DNA from: Rhodococcus sp. 06-235-1A
Lineage (GTDB): Bacteria; Actinomycetota; Actinomycetes; Mycobacteriales; Mycobacteriaceae
Direction of reading: 5' to 3'
NCBI RefSeq assembly: GCF_002258785.1
Contig: NZ_NOYI01000003.1
Span: 248,001-312,000 of the forward strand
DNA length: 64,000 nucleotides
The notes under the pieces were generated by a model. That model was given only the letters and a program-made list of their open reading frames with translations. It made no database searches and was not told the DNA's origin. Made by a program: the position numbers and the translations under genes. Positions within the stretch are counted from its first letter, which is position 1, and each line of letters begins with the position of its first letter. Shown here piece after piece: positions 1 to 9,547 of the stretch.

Positions 1-1
1 C

Positions 2-508
2 AACGGCCCCGTTGTGGATTTCGGTCTGCCCACATCGAGTTCCGAACTGCTCGGCCAGATTCGTTCCGGATTGGCCTGGGGTGGTGTCGCCGTGGTCGGC
101 GGTCTGCTCCTCGGGCTGGTGCTGTTGTCGAGCCTTGACCTCGAGGACCAGACCCCACTGGGCAACGTCACGGGCACCGCCTTGGGTTGGAAGATCGTTC
201 TGGCGGTGTGGATCTGGATCGGCGCACCGATCTGCGAGGAGACGATGTTTCGCGGCATGCTGTGGGGCGCGTTCGAGAAGCGGACCCGCCCGATGCCGAT
301 GGCCTGGCTGGGCAACCGATGGGTCGTTCTTGCGATCACCGCGGTGGTGTTCGCGATCTGGCACCGTGAATGGTGGCGCTTCGTGATTCTGCTGTGGGGC
401 GGGCTGGCTATCGGCATCGCCCGAATGCGGACCGGGTCGATCGTCGCGTCGACCACGGCCCACTCGCTGAACAACACCCTGCCCGCCCTGTTGATTCTGC
501 TTGCCTGA
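2..508 (+). CDS. CPBP-family intramembrane metalloprotease (5' partial)
   Basis: The reading frame is already open at the window edge, so the N-terminus lies upstream; an internal ATG at 14 is probably not the true start. The three CPBP (Abi) glutamic-type protease motifs are visible in order: EETMFR (EExxxR), FAIWH (FxxxH) and HSLNN (HxxxN), each in or next to hydrophobic membrane segments. Family members act in the membrane on prenylated or other membrane substrates; the substrate here is unknown. It is followed by the rpsP promoter region and shows no operon link to it. Confidence 0.8.
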   Translation, partial: NGPVVDFGLPTSSSELLGQIRSGLAWGGVAVVGGLLLGLVLLSSLDLEDQTPLGNVTGTALGWKIVLAVWIWIGAPICEETMFRGMLWGAFEKRTRPMPMAWLGNRWVVLAITAVVFAIWHREWWRFVILLWGGLAIGIARMRTGSIVASTTAHSLNNTLPALLILLA

Positions 509-529
509 CCGAGTGGTCCTGCCGGGCGA

Positions 530-560
530 TTCACCGATCGCCCCGCTCGTCTGGCACAAT
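530..560 (+). promoter_or_regulatory. Probable rpsP operon promoter
   Basis: The word CTGGCACAAT at 551–560 is a plausible extended -10 (CACAAT), about 135 bases upstream of the rpsP start. The same ten bases recur at 6983–6992 before rplS. A weak -35 candidate, TTCACC, starts at 530 with a long spacer of about 19 bases. The shared word before two ribosomal protein genes is the main evidence. Confidence 0.45.
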
Positions 561-694
561 GAACAGCTGTTCGCCCGTCATCCGGTTACGTACCGCGCGG
601 CGGTCACAACAACCCTCAACGCAAAACCGGGTTCGCATGCCGTGCGAACCGCTGAATTGCGCCGTGACCAACTTTCGAAAGGCTCCACCAGAAC

Positions 695-1171
695 ATGGCT
701 GTCAAGATCAAGCTCATGCGTATCGGCAAGATCCGCACCCCGCACTACCGCGTCGTGATCTCCGATGCTCGCACCCGTCGTAACGGCCGTGCGATCGAGA
801 CCATCGGCACGTACGAGCCCAAGCAGGACCCCAGCATCATCGAGATCAACTCCGAGCGGGCTCAGTACTGGTTGGGCGTCGGCGCGCAGCCGACCGAGCC
901 TGTCGAGGCACTGCTGAAGATCACCGGTGACTGGCAGAAGTTCAAGGGCCTCCCCGGCACCGAGGGAACCCTCCGCGTCGCCGAGCCCAAGCCGTCGAAG
1001 CTCGACCTGTTCAACGCTGCACTGGCGCAGGCCGACTCCGAGCCCCAGGGCGAGGCCACCACCGCCAAGAAGAAGAAGGCTCCGAAGTCCGACGACGCCG
1101 CCGCGGAGACGACCGACGCAGCAGCAACCGAGACGGCAGACGCGCCGGCCGCCGAGGCTGCTGAGAAGTGA
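695..1171 (+). CDS. rpsP: 30S ribosomal protein bS16
   Basis: Small-subunit ribosomal protein S16. The N-terminal ~85 residues are the conserved S16 fold ([19 protein letters not shown], then a YEPKQDP motif). At 158 residues it is much longer than the ~80–90 of most bacteria, because of an Ala/Thr/Glu/Lys-rich tail from about residue 115, a common actinobacterial extension. The ATG at 695 has a GAAAGG ribosome site about 12 bases upstream. It leads the operon rpsP-khpA-rimM-trmD, and its stop overlaps the khpA start. Confidence 0.97.
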   Translation: MAVKIKLMRIGKIRTPHYRVVISDARTRRNGRAIETIGTYEPKQDPSIIEINSERAQYWLGVGAQPTEPVEALLKITGDWQKFKGLPGTEGTLRVAEPKPSKLDLFNAALAQADSEPQGEATTAKKKKAPKSDDAAAETTDAAATETADAPAAEAAEK

Positions 1172-1410
1172 GTGCCGTTGTCGCCGATGCCGTCGAACAT
1201 CTAGTTCGCGGCATCGTCGCCAATCCCGATGACGTTCGCGTCGAGATGATCACCGGCCGTCGTGGTCGCACCGTGGAAGTCCACGTGCACCCCGACGATC
1301 TCGGTAAGGTCATCGGACGCGGCGGTCGCACCGCCACGGCGCTGCGCACACTCGTCTCGGGTATCGGTGGTCGCGGCATTCGTGTCGATGTGGTCGACAC
1401 AGACCACTAG
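1168..1410 (+). CDS. khpA: KH-domain RNA-binding protein KhpA
   Basis: An 80-residue single KH domain protein, equivalent to Rv2908c, with the GxxG loop in [13 protein letters not shown] near residue 50. Such proteins bind RNA, often with KhpB, and influence ribosome assembly or sRNA function. The GTG start overlaps the rpsP stop (GTGA), so translation is probably coupled. It sits in the standard place between rpsP and rimM. Confidence 0.93.
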   Translation: MSAVVADAVEHLVRGIVANPDDVRVEMITGRRGRTVEVHVHPDDLGKVIGRGGRTATALRTLVSGIGGRGIRVDVVDTDH

Positions 1411-1425
1411 GTCACGTAGACAACC

Positions 1426-1968
1426 ATGGAGCTGGTCATCGGCCGTGTTGCCAAATCGCACGGCATCAAAGGCGAAGTTGTCGTCGAGGTTCGTACCGAC
1501 GACCCCGACGATCGCTTCGCAGTGGGGACCGTTCTTCGCGGCCGCAAGCCCCGATCGAACGCTGCTCCTTCCTCGTACACGGTGGACGCCGTCCGGGAAC
1601 ACTCCGGGCGGCTTCTGCTGCGTCTGAACGGCATCGACGACAAGACGACCGCTGACCAGATCCGCGGAACTCTGTTCGTCGTCGAGTCGACGGATCTGCC
1701 GCCGTCCGACGATCCGGACGAATTCTACGATCACGAACTCGAAGGACTCACCGTCGTTCTGACCGACGGCTCGGCAGTGGGAACGGTCCGTGAGGTCCTG
1801 CACTCGGCAGCGGGGGAGCTGCTCTCCATCACGCCGGGCCCCGGTTTCGTCGAGGCCACACGCGCGGAAATACTCGTCCCCTTCGTGGCGGCGATCGTGA
1901 CCTCGGTGTCGTTGGCCGACAAGACGATCGAGATCGATCCGCCCGAGGGCCTGCTGGACCCGGAGTAG
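1426..1968 (+). CDS. rimM: Ribosome maturation factor RimM
   Basis: RimM (180 residues) helps mature the 30S head and binds S19. The N-terminal RimM barrel starts with ELVIGRVAKSHGIKGEV, and the C-terminal PRC-barrel includes YDHELEGL and the ILVPFVAAIV strand. Length is normal. It starts 15 bases after khpA and ends 3 bases before trmD, which fits a single operon. Confidence 0.96.
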   Translation: MELVIGRVAKSHGIKGEVVVEVRTDDPDDRFAVGTVLRGRKPRSNAAPSSYTVDAVREHSGRLLLRLNGIDDKTTADQIRGTLFVVESTDLPPSDDPDEFYDHELEGLTVVLTDGSAVGTVREVLHSAAGELLSITPGPGFVEATRAEILVPFVAAIVTSVSLADKTIEIDPPEGLLDPE

Positions 1969-1971
1969 ATC

Positions 1972-2652
1972 GTGCGCCTCGACGTCGTCACCATTTTTCC
2001 CGAATACCTGACCCCGCTACGAACTGCCCTGTTGGGCAAGGCAATCGACCGCGGTCTGGTTTCGGTCGAGGTTCACGATCTGCGGTCGTGGACTCACGAT
2101 GTACACAAGGCCGTCGACGATTCGCCCTACGGCGGCGGACCGGGAATGGTCATGAAGCCGACGGTCTGGGGAGACGCACTCGACGATGTGCTGACAGACG
2201 ATTCTCTCCTCGTCGTCCCGACTCCGGCCGGTGTCCCGTTCACTCAGCGGACGGCCGAGCGATGGTCCTCCGAGCAACATCTGGTATTCGCCTGCGGCCG
2301 ATACGAAGGCATCGATCAACGGGTGTTCGATGACGCCGCACGTCGCGTCCGTGTCGAGGAAGTCAGCATCGGCGACTATGTGCTCATCGGCGGCGAAGCA
2401 GCCGTCCTGGTCATGGCCGAGGCTGTGGTGCGACTGATGCCGGGAGTTCTCGGTAATCAGCAGTCGCACCAGGAGGATTCGTTCTCCGACGGTCTGCTCG
2501 AAGGACCGAGTTACACGCGCCCTGCACAGTGGCGCGATCTCGACGTTCCGCAGGTGCTTCTCTCGGGCGATCACGCGAAGATCGCTGCGTGGCGTCGAGA
2601 GCAATCGCTGGACAGGACCGCTGAGCGCCGTCCGGATCTGCTGCAAGACTGA
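1972..2652 (+). CDS. trmD: tRNA (guanine-37-N1)-methyltransferase
   Basis: TrmD makes m1G37 in tRNAs that read CNN codons, using SAM, and prevents +1 frameshifting. The 226-residue protein opens with [11 protein letters not shown] and carries the [14 protein letters not shown] substrate loop and the trefoil-knot segment [13 protein letters not shown]. It starts at a GTG three bases after rimM. The stop faces the convergent lipoprotein gene only 5 bases away. Confidence 0.96.
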   Translation: MRLDVVTIFPEYLTPLRTALLGKAIDRGLVSVEVHDLRSWTHDVHKAVDDSPYGGGPGMVMKPTVWGDALDDVLTDDSLLVVPTPAGVPFTQRTAERWSSEQHLVFACGRYEGIDQRVFDDAARRVRVEEVSIGDYVLIGGEAAVLVMAEAVVRLMPGVLGNQQSHQEDSFSDGLLEGPSYTRPAQWRDLDVPQVLLSGDHAKIAAWRREQSLDRTAERRPDLLQD

Positions 2653-2657
2653 AGAAT

Positions 2658-3611
2658 TCAGCTGATGGTGCCGGCGGGGAAAAGCATCGAGACGAAGCCG
2701 GTGAGAGTGTCCCTGGCATGCAGTGCGCTGGCGTCGTCGCTGACGTCGACGACGGCGGTGTCCGGATAGCGTTCCATGTCGTCGGCGTAGAAGATGTCCT
2801 CGCGTGACGACAGAGCCAGAACGTAGCGGTTGTCGACACCGATCGTGCCGGTCGACAGGTGTACCCACCGATCGGACACGCAGCACATCCAGCCCTGTTT
2901 CACCGCGTGCACACTCTCGCCCGGCAAGCCGTCGACGATCCCGAAATGTTGCTTGTAGCCGTCCGCGGCAATCGGTGCCGAGCGTCGCAGCATTCCGATC
3001 ACCACGTCCGTCGAGGCGGTCGTCAGACCGCCGCTGCCGTTGAGCAACCCCGCGTAATAGCCGACCAGGTCGCTCGGCGTGGTCTCGGTGTTGTACCACT
3101 GGTCGTCCCCGGGAGCTGTGGTGCTCGTCAAGCCGTAGCGAGCCGCGACCGTGCGCACGATCTCGGACGAGCCGTAGCGGTACCAGAGCGTGTACGCAGC
3201 GTTGTCGTCCGACAACTCGAGCATGCTGGTCATGGTGGCCAGGTCGTCGGCAGAGACCGGTCGGTTCTCCGACTGCGCTCGGAACAGCACCTCGTCGGCG
3301 ATGAAGAGTTTGGACACGGACGCGGTCTCGACCTGAACATCGGCATTGCTGCTGTAATACGAGCCCGTCTGACGATCCAACAGCGCAAAATCGACATCGG
3401 CACCACGGGCCTGGGCCGAAGCGATCGCCATCGGGATGCGAGCTTCGAGGGCTACGCCGTCGACCTTCTTCATGTCGGGAAAAGGAGATGCCGACGTCTC
3501 GGCGGTTTCCTTCGAGGCGGCGTCACCGATCTGATCGTCGGGAGGAACCGAGCATCCGGCCAACAACAGTGAGGCGCAGGCTGCAGCCAGGAATCGAGAC
3601 CCCCTGACCAT
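2658..3611 (-). CDS. LppW-like lipoprotein with a class A beta-lactamase-like fold
   Basis: A 317-residue exported lipoprotein. The signal peptide ends in a lipobox (LLLAGC) with the lipidated cysteine at residue 20. Downstream are motifs of the serine beta-lactamase/DD-peptidase fold: SVSK (SxxK), SDDN at the SDN position, and KQG where KTG is expected. The position matches lppW (Rv2905) next to trmD in mycobacteria. A cell-wall peptidase or inactive binding role is possible; the altered KTG leaves catalysis open. It is convergent with trmD and divergent from tex. Confidence 0.75.
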   Translation of the reverse strand: MVRGSRFLAAACASLLLAGCSVPPDDQIGDAASKETAETSASPFPDMKKVDGVALEARIPMAIASAQARGADVDFALLDRQTGSYYSSNADVQVETASVSKLFIADEVLFRAQSENRPVSADDLATMTSMLELSDDNAAYTLWYRYGSSEIVRTVAARYGLTSTTAPGDDQWYNTETTPSDLVGYYAGLLNGSGGLTTASTDVVIGMLRRSAPIAADGYKQHFGIVDGLPGESVHAVKQGWMCCVSDRWVHLSTGTIGVDNRYVLALSSREDIFYADDMERYPDTAVVDVSDDASALHARDTLTGFVSMLFPAGTIS

Positions 3612-3679
3612 CCGCGTATCTCTCCCACACGTTGAACCGCTGACCGACTTGTCCCACAGTAGCGGTAGGGTCCATCGCC

Positions 3680-6028
3680 GTGACCACTGCTCTGAAATCT
3701 GTGAACAAGCGCATAGCCGAAGAACTCGACGTTCGTGAAGAACAGGTTCGTGCCGCCGTGGAACTGCTCGACGGCGGGTCGACGGTCCCGTTCATCGCGC
3801 GCTACCGCAAGGAAGTCACCGGCACCCTCGACGACACGCAGCTGCGTCAGCTCGACGAGCGGCTGCGGTACCTGCGCGAGCTCGACGAGCGCAGAGACGC
3901 CGTCATCGAGTCCATCCGCTCGCAGGGCAAGCTCGACGACGCACTGGAGCAGTCGTTGATGCTGGCCGACACCAAGGCGCGCGTCGAGGACATCTATCTG
4001 CCGTTCAAGCCCAAGCGTCGAACCAAGGCTCAGATCGCGCGTGAGGCCGGGCACGAGCCCGTCGCCGACGCCCTGTTCTCCGACCCCACCACCGACCCGG
4101 CCCAGTTCGATCAGGAGCAACTCGACGGCGCGCGGGCGATTCTCGTCGAGCGCTTCGCCGAGGATGCCGACCTGGTGGGTGAACTGCGCGAACTGATGTG
4201 GACATCCGGCAAGCTCGTCGCCTCGGTTCGCAAGGGCAAGGAGGAGGAGGGTGCCAAGTTCTCCGATTACTTCGAGTTCTCGGAACCGTTCACCAGCCTG
4301 CCCTCGCACCGCATCCTCGCCACGCTCAGAGGCGAGAAGGAAGAAGTACTCTCGCTCGGCTTCGAGCCCGAGCGGGACGAACCGACACCCGGAGTTCCGA
4401 GCGTCTACGAAGGTCGGATCGCGACCAAGTTCGGGATCGCGAATCGAGGGCGGCCCGCCGACAAGTGGCTGCTCGACACCGTCCGTTGGGCGTGGCGCAC
4501 CAAGATGCTGGTGACCGTCTCGCTCGATACCAGGATGCGATTGCGTCAGTCGGCCGAGAAGGACGCCGTCGACGTGTTCGCGAGCAACCTCAAGGACCTG
4601 CTGCTCGCCGCGCCGGCAGGCAACCGCACCACGATGGGCCTGGACCCGGGCTTCCGTACCGGCACCAAGGTCGCCATCGTCGACGCCACCGGGAAGGTCG
4701 TCGACTTCGACACCATCTACCCGCACAAACCACAGGGCAAGTGGGATCAGGCAGTGGCCACGCTCGCTGGCCTGGCGGCCAAGCACAAGGTCGAACTGAT
4801 CGCCATCGGCAACGGCACCGCGTCGCGTGAAACCGATTCGCTGGCAGCAGAGTTGATCGCCAAGTTCCCGGCTGCGAATTTGACCAAAGTGGTGGTGTCC
4901 GAGGCCGGTGCCTCGGTGTATTCAGCGTCCGCGTACGCCTCGAGCGAGCTACCCGAACTCGACGTCTCGATCCGCGGTGCCGTCTCGATCGCCCGCAGGT
5001 TGCAGGATCCGCTGGCCGAGCTGGTCAAGATCGATCCCAAGTCGATCGGCGTCGGGCAGTATCAGCACGACATCTCCGAGACATTGCTGGCGCGATCCCT
5101 CGGTGCCGTCGTCGAGGATGCGGTGAACGCGGTCGGTGTCGACGTCAACACCGCGTCGGTGCCGTTGCTGTCGAGGGTGTCGGGTATTGCAGGCTCCCTC
5201 GCCGAGAGCATCGTGGCACACCGCGACCAGAACGGTCCGTTCGCCAGCCGTAGCACCCTCAAGGACGTACCGCGATTGGGGCCCAAGGCTTTCGAGCAGT
5301 GCGCCGGTTTCCTACGCATCTCGGGCGGCGAGGATCCACTCGATCGGTCGAGCGTGCACCCGGAGGCGTATCCCGTGGTGCGCCGCATCGTCGGCAAGGC
5401 CGGCGTCGGCGTGCTCGACGTCGTCGGCAACACCTCGCTGTTGCGTGGTCTCGATCCCGCCGAATTCGTGGACGAGCGATTCGGTCTGCCCACTGTCACC
5501 GATATCATCTCCGAACTCGAGAAGCCGGGACGCGACCCGCGTCCGGAGTTCAAGACCGCCACCTTCGCGGCCGGCATCGAGAAGGTCGCCGATCTGAAGC
5601 CGGGTATGACGCTCGAGGGCGTGGTGACCAACGTGGCCGCCTTCGGCGCTTTCGTCGACGTCGGTGTGCATCAGGACGGGCTCGTGCACGTCTCGGCGAT
5701 GTCGCACAACTTCGTCAAGGATCCGCGCGAGGTAGTCAAGTCCGGCGACGTCGTGCGCGTCAAGGTGATGGAGGTCGACATCCCGCGTCAGCGCATCGGG
5801 CTGAGTTTGCGTCTCGACGACGAGCCCGGGGCAGCCGGCGGCAAGGATGCGCCGCGTGGACAGCAGAGCGAACGTCCTCGCGGCCAGGGCCGAGCGGCCG
5901 GTGCCAACCAGGGCAGTCGTGGGCGAGACGCACGTCCCCAGCGTGAACGCCGCAGCGGCGGCCAGCAGGCCGCACCGGCGGCCGGTTCGATGGCCGAAGC
6001 GCTGCGGAAGGCCGGATTCGGAAAATAG
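3680..6028 (+). CDS. tex: Tex-family transcription accessory protein
   Basis: A 782-residue Tex/Spt6-like nucleic-acid-binding protein. It has the N-terminal Tex helical region (VKSVNKRIAEELDV-like), a YqgF-type RNase H fold starting at TTMGLDPGFRTGTKVAIVD, helix-hairpin-helix segments near SGIAGSLAESIV, and an S1 domain from about residue 640 (GMTLEGVVTNVAAFGAFVDV). The last ~75 residues are an Arg/Gly/Gln-rich tail. Length matches the family. It starts at GTG and appears monocistronic. Tex is linked to transcription termination and RNA-polymerase recycling. Confidence 0.95.
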   Translation: MTTALKSVNKRIAEELDVREEQVRAAVELLDGGSTVPFIARYRKEVTGTLDDTQLRQLDERLRYLRELDERRDAVIESIRSQGKLDDALEQSLMLADTKARVEDIYLPFKPKRRTKAQIAREAGHEPVADALFSDPTTDPAQFDQEQLDGARAILVERFAEDADLVGELRELMWTSGKLVASVRKGKEEEGAKFSDYFEFSEPFTSLPSHRILATLRGEKEEVLSLGFEPERDEPTPGVPSVYEGRIATKFGIANRGRPADKWLLDTVRWAWRTKMLVTVSLDTRMRLRQSAEKDAVDVFASNLKDLLLAAPAGNRTTMGLDPGFRTGTKVAIVDATGKVVDFDTIYPHKPQGKWDQAVATLAGLAAKHKVELIAIGNGTASRETDSLAAELIAKFPAANLTKVVVSEAGASVYSASAYASSELPELDVSIRGAVSIARRLQDPLAELVKIDPKSIGVGQYQHDISETLLARSLGAVVEDAVNAVGVDVNTASVPLLSRVSGIAGSLAESIVAHRDQNGPFASRSTLKDVPRLGPKAFEQCAGFLRISGGEDPLDRSSVHPEAYPVVRRIVGKAGVGVLDVVGNTSLLRGLDPAEFVDERFGLPTVTDIISELEKPGRDPRPEFKTATFAAGIEKVADLKPGMTLEGVVTNVAAFGAFVDVGVHQDGLVHVSAMSHNFVKDPREVVKSGDVVRVKVMEVDIPRQRIGLSLRLDDEPGAAGGKDAPRGQQSERPRGQGRAAGANQGSRGRDARPQRERRSGGQQAAPAAGSMAEALRKAGFGK

Positions 6029-6126
6029 CGACCGCGTCGTGTCCGATGCAGGCCTGGGCGGTCCGGATCGCGAATAGTGTGAGGTGCGATTCACCGGTCG
6101 TTCGGTAGGAAGGACGTGAGAAACAC

Positions 6127-6978
6127 GTGAGGTGGTTGCATCACGGGGTCATCGATCACGGACGTCTGCCACTGCTCTGTTTCCTGCTGGGACTGCTGGT
6201 GGGTTTTCTGCTGATCCGACTCAGCGTCAGAATGATTCGCGCCGATGTGAAGTGGTGGCCCGGCAACATCACTCCCGGCGGTCAGCACATACATCACGTC
6301 GTCTTCGGGATCGTGTTGATGCTGCTGGCGGGGATCGGCCTGATCGCGGTGTACGTCGACGGCTCGCAGACGATCGGCGCGGTGTTGGCCGCCATCTTCG
6401 GCATCGGCGCTGCGCTGGTCCTCGACGAGTTCGCGTTGATCTTCTATCTCCGCGACGTCTACTGGTCGGAGCAGGGGCGCACGTCGGTCGATGCTGTCTT
6501 TGCGGCCCTGGGGTTCACCGGTCTGTTGCTCCTCGGCTTCCACCCGTTGGAGCTGTTGAGCCCGGCAGACTTCCGGGCCGACCCCGATCCGTGGGTGCGC
6601 ACTGCGCTGGCAGTCCTGGCGCTCATCAACCTGGCCCTGTGCGTGATCGTCCTGCTCAAGGGCAAGATCTGGACCGGGCTGGTAGGGCTGTTCGTCCTGC
6701 CGATCCTCGTGTTGGCGGCGATTCGACTGAGCAGGCCGAGCGCGCCGTGGGCGAGGTGGCGCTACACCACCAGGCCGAAGAAGATGGAGAGAGCTCTGCG
6801 CCGCGAGAAGCGCTGGCGCAGACCGCTGATCAGAGCCAAGATCTACCTGCAGGACGCGATCGCGGGCAAGCCGAGCATCGTGCATGCACGCGAGGCCACC
6901 GAAGACGAGTTGGCGCGCGTCGTGGTGCCTGCACCGGTGTCGGTGGCACGAGTGGAGCCGATTTCGTCGAAAGTGTGA
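6127..6978 (+). CDS. Polytopic integral membrane protein of unknown function
   Basis: A 283-residue protein with about six hydrophobic segments, the first at residues 14–32 (LPLLCFLLGLLVGFLLIRLS) and others up to about residue 200, then a basic Arg/Lys-rich cytoplasmic tail. A His-containing loop, GGQHIHHVVFG, lies between the first two segments. I recognise no enzyme family. A GGAAGGA ribosome site lies upstream of the GTG start. It lies between tex and rplS on the same strand. Confidence 0.7.
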   Translation: MRWLHHGVIDHGRLPLLCFLLGLLVGFLLIRLSVRMIRADVKWWPGNITPGGQHIHHVVFGIVLMLLAGIGLIAVYVDGSQTIGAVLAAIFGIGAALVLDEFALIFYLRDVYWSEQGRTSVDAVFAALGFTGLLLLGFHPLELLSPADFRADPDPWVRTALAVLALINLALCVIVLLKGKIWTGLVGLFVLPILVLAAIRLSRPSAPWARWRYTTRPKKMERALRREKRWRRPLIRAKIYLQDAIAGKPSIVHAREATEDELARVVVPAPVSVARVEPISSKV

Positions 6979-6982
6979 TGGT

Positions 6983-6992
6983 CTGGCACAAT
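6983..6992 (+). promoter_or_regulatory. Probable rplS promoter -10 region
   Basis: CTGGCACAAT repeats exactly the word found before rpsP (551–560). It lies just after the membrane-protein stop and about 118 bases before the rplS ATG, leaving a long leader of about 110 bases. Confidence 0.45.
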
Positions 6993-7110
6993 GGTCGGGT
7001 TGCCTCTAGCAGGCACGGACCTCACTCGGAGTACGAACCAGTCGAGCCGCGTAGTCAGCGAGCCGCTCGGTTCCTCTACTCATGCGCAGAACGCAAGGAT
7101 GGCACAACCG

Positions 7111-7452
7111 ATGAACACTCTGGACTTTCTCGACAATCAGTCGCTGCGTGGCGACATCCCCGATTTCCGCCCCGGCGACACACTGAACGTGCACGTCAAG
7201 GTCATCGAAGGCTCCAAGGAGCGCATTCAGATCTTCAAGGGCGTCGTCATCCGACGTCAGGGCGGTGGCGTTCGCGAAACGTTCACGGTTCGCAAGGTCT
7301 CGTTCGGCGTCGGCGTCGAGCGCACCTTCCCGGTGCACAGCCCCAACATCGCGCAGTTCGAGGTCCTGACCCGCGGTGACGTCCGTCGCGCCAAGCTCTA
7401 CTACCTCCGCGATCTGCGTGGCAAGGCCGCCAAGATCAAGGAAAAGCGCTGA
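7111..7452 (+). CDS. rplS: 50S ribosomal protein bL19
   Basis: L19 lies at the subunit interface. The start chosen is the ATG at 7111, giving the standard 113-residue protein beginning [19 protein letters not shown]. An AAGGA site lies at 7095–7099, and longer upstream frames have no L19 homology. Conserved features include [21 protein letters not shown] and the C-terminal [18 protein letters not shown] strong hairpin follows the gene. Confidence 0.97.
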   Translation: MNTLDFLDNQSLRGDIPDFRPGDTLNVHVKVIEGSKERIQIFKGVVIRRQGGGVRETFTVRKVSFGVGVERTFPVHSPNIAQFEVLTRGDVRRAKLYYLRDLRGKAAKIKEKR

Positions 7453-7481
7453 CCGGTTCCGCCCGGCCACATCTCGATTCA

Positions 7482-7521
7482 CATCATGCCGCGTCGCCCG
7501 TGAGGGCGGCTCGGCATGATG
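7482..7521 (+). terminator. rplS transcription terminator hairpin
   Basis: CATCATGCCG at 7482–7491 pairs perfectly with CGGCATGATG at 7512–7521, with further GCCC/GGGC pairing inside. It starts 30 bases after the rplS stop. There is no clear U tract, as is common in actinobacteria. Confidence 0.75.
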
Positions 7522-7636
7522 CGTATACACCCCACCGCATCCGGATATGCGCCGCCGAAGAGGGGATCGTCGATCTCGAAACGCCGGCGGTGGACCGTCG
7601 AGCCGTGGGGGTGACGGTTCCGGCTAACCTGTTGAC

Positions 7637-8413
7637 GTGACGCAGTCCCCACAGGATCCGACCGATGAGCCCGACGACGAGTCTTCGCAGAAGAGGCGTC
7701 GGGAACGCAAGCCCCGATCGTTCTGGCGTGAGCTTCCGATTCTCATTCTCGTAGCGCTGGTACTGAGCTTTCTTCTTCAGACATTCGTCGCTCGGGTGTA
7801 TTTGATCCCGTCCGAATCGATGGAGCCGACTCTGCACGGCTGTGCCGGCTGTACCGGCGACCGCATCGTGGTCGAGAAGATCGGCTACCGATTCGGCGAC
7901 CCGAAGCCCGGTGACATCGTCGTGTTCCGTGGTCCGGATTCGTGGAACGACGAATTCGTGTCACAACGGTCGGACAATTCCGTGATCCGCGGGGCGCAGG
8001 AGGTCGGCTCGTTGATCGGGGTCGTTGCGCCCGACGAGAACGATCTGGTCAAGCGCGTCATCGCCACCGGCGGCCAGACCGTCGAGTGCTGCGACGACCA
8101 GGGGCGGGTTCTCGTCGACGGAAAGCCGTTGGACGAGCCGTACATTCAGATGGATTTCCCGTTCACGCCTGGAACGATGACCTGTGACACCGAACTGAAA
8201 TCCGGACGATGCTTCGACCCGGTCACCGTGCCGGAGGGCAACATCTGGGTGATGGGGGACAACCGAAGCAACTCACGAGACTCCCGTTACCACATCACCG
8301 ATGAGTTCACCGGCACCGTTCCCCTGGACAACGTGATCGGTAAGGCCGTGTTCATCGCTCTTCCACCGTCGCGAACAAGCCTCCTGGATTCTCCCGACAT
8401 CCAGGGTCGATGA
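7637..8413 (+). CDS. lepB: Signal peptidase I
   Basis: LepB cleaves signal peptides from Sec and Tat substrates at the outer face of the membrane. The 258-residue protein has a charged N-terminus, one transmembrane helix at residues 33–50 ([18 protein letters not shown]), the nucleophile Ser61 in PSESMEPTL, the general-base Lys139 in [10 protein letters not shown], and the box [13 protein letters not shown] Cys-containing insert (CAGCTG) follows the serine box. It starts at GTG; its stop overlaps the rnhB start (ATGA). Confidence 0.96.
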   Translation: MTQSPQDPTDEPDDESSQKRRRERKPRSFWRELPILILVALVLSFLLQTFVARVYLIPSESMEPTLHGCAGCTGDRIVVEKIGYRFGDPKPGDIVVFRGPDSWNDEFVSQRSDNSVIRGAQEVGSLIGVVAPDENDLVKRVIATGGQTVECCDDQGRVLVDGKPLDEPYIQMDFPFTPGTMTCDTELKSGRCFDPVTVPEGNIWVMGDNRSNSRDSRYHITDEFTGTVPLDNVIGKAVFIALPPSRTSLLDSPDIQGR

Positions 8414-9204
8414 CGGCATCCCCTCGCCGCGCGCCGCGTGCGCGCGCAACATTGACACGGTCGTCGTGGCCGCCGCGTCCGATCATCCGACGAGCGTCGG
8501 GTCTGCGGACGATGGAGTCTGCATTGGAGCGGGGCGGTCTCGGCCCGGTCGCAGGAGTCGACGAAGCGGGTAGGGGAGCCTGTGCCGGTCCGTTGACGGT
8601 CGCGGCGTGCGTTCTCGGTGCGCGGGCCCATGCAGCGCTGGCCGATCTGGACGATTCGAAGAAATTGACCGAGCGTCGGCGCGAGGACCTGTTTCCCGCG
8701 ATCCAGAAGCTGGCATTGGCATGGAGCGTGGTGTTCATCGATGCTGCCGAGGTCGACCGCATCGGAGTCCACGTGGCGAACATCGAAGGGATGCGACGCG
8801 CCGTCGCCGGGCTCGCCGTGACTCCCGGGTATGTCCTCACCGACGGCTTTCGCGTGCCCGGCCTCCCGGTTCCGTCGCTACCGGTGATCGGTGGCGATGC
8901 CACGGCGGCGTGTATCGCGGCGGCAAGCGTGCTGGCCAAGGTCTCCAGAGACCGCCTGATGGTGAAGATGGACGCGGAAATTCCGGGCTACGGTTTCGCA
9001 GTGCACAAGGGCTACAGCACACGCGCTCATTCCGCGGCGATGACGGCACTCGGCCCGAGCCGGGAACACCGCATGTCGTACGCCAATGTCGCCGCCGCGG
9101 CCGCAAGCATGTCACGCGACCTGCCTGTGGGTCGTGCCGCAGGCTCCACTCCCGGTGTCGACGCCGTGGGGCGAATGGACTGCCCGGACGCAGGTGCGCG
9201 ATGA
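8410..9204 (+). CDS. rnhB: Ribonuclease HII
   Basis: RNase HII cuts RNA in RNA–DNA hybrids and at single misincorporated ribonucleotides. The catalytic segment [15 protein letters not shown] holds the first acidic residues, and [12 protein letters not shown] and HKGYSTRAH are family boxes. The ATG at 8410 overlaps the lepB stop and suggests coupling. However, mycobacterial RnhB begins with a sequence like [13 protein letters not shown], so a TTG at 8452 is a good alternative that removes 14 residues. The C-terminus is extended beyond the core. Confidence 0.94.
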   Translation: MTASPRRAPRARATLTRSSWPPRPIIRRASGLRTMESALERGGLGPVAGVDEAGRGACAGPLTVAACVLGARAHAALADLDDSKKLTERRREDLFPAIQKLALAWSVVFIDAAEVDRIGVHVANIEGMRRAVAGLAVTPGYVLTDGFRVPGLPVPSLPVIGGDATAACIAAASVLAKVSRDRLMVKMDAEIPGYGFAVHKGYSTRAHSAAMTALGPSREHRMSYANVAAAAASMSRDLPVGRAAGSTPGVDAVGRMDCPDAGAR

Positions 9205-9241
9205 TTGTTTCTCACGCCCGACTGGAGGATGAAAGAGACCG

Positions 9242-9547
9242 ATGAGTGCCGAAGATCTCGAAAAGTACGAAACCGAGATGGAGCTCTCGCTGTACCGCGA
9301 GTACCGGGACATCGTAGGTCAGTTCAACTACGTCGTCGAAACCGAACGTCGTTTCTATCTGGCGAACTCCGTCGAACTCATTCCACACAACGCCGACGGC
9401 GAAATCTATTTCGAATTGCGTATGTCGGATTCGTGGGTCTGGGACATGTATCGCCCCGCCCGTTTCGTCAAGCATGTCCGGGTGATCACGTTCAAGGACG
9501 TCAACATCGAAGAGTTGGACAAACCAGATCTTCGTCTCCCGGAATAG
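9242..9547 (+). CDS. DUF2469 family protein (Rv2901c-like)
   Basis: A 101-residue conserved actinobacterial protein, DUF2469, with the typical start MSAEDLEKYETEMELSLYRE and the hydrophobic core SVELIPHNADGEIYFELRM. Function is unknown. Its place after rnhB is conserved in mycobacteria. It starts 37 bases after rnhB behind a GAGG-type site and probably belongs to the lepB-rnhB transcript. Confidence 0.9.
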   Translation: MSAEDLEKYETEMELSLYREYRDIVGQFNYVVETERRFYLANSVELIPHNADGEIYFELRMSDSWVWDMYRPARFVKHVRVITFKDVNIEELDKPDLRLPE

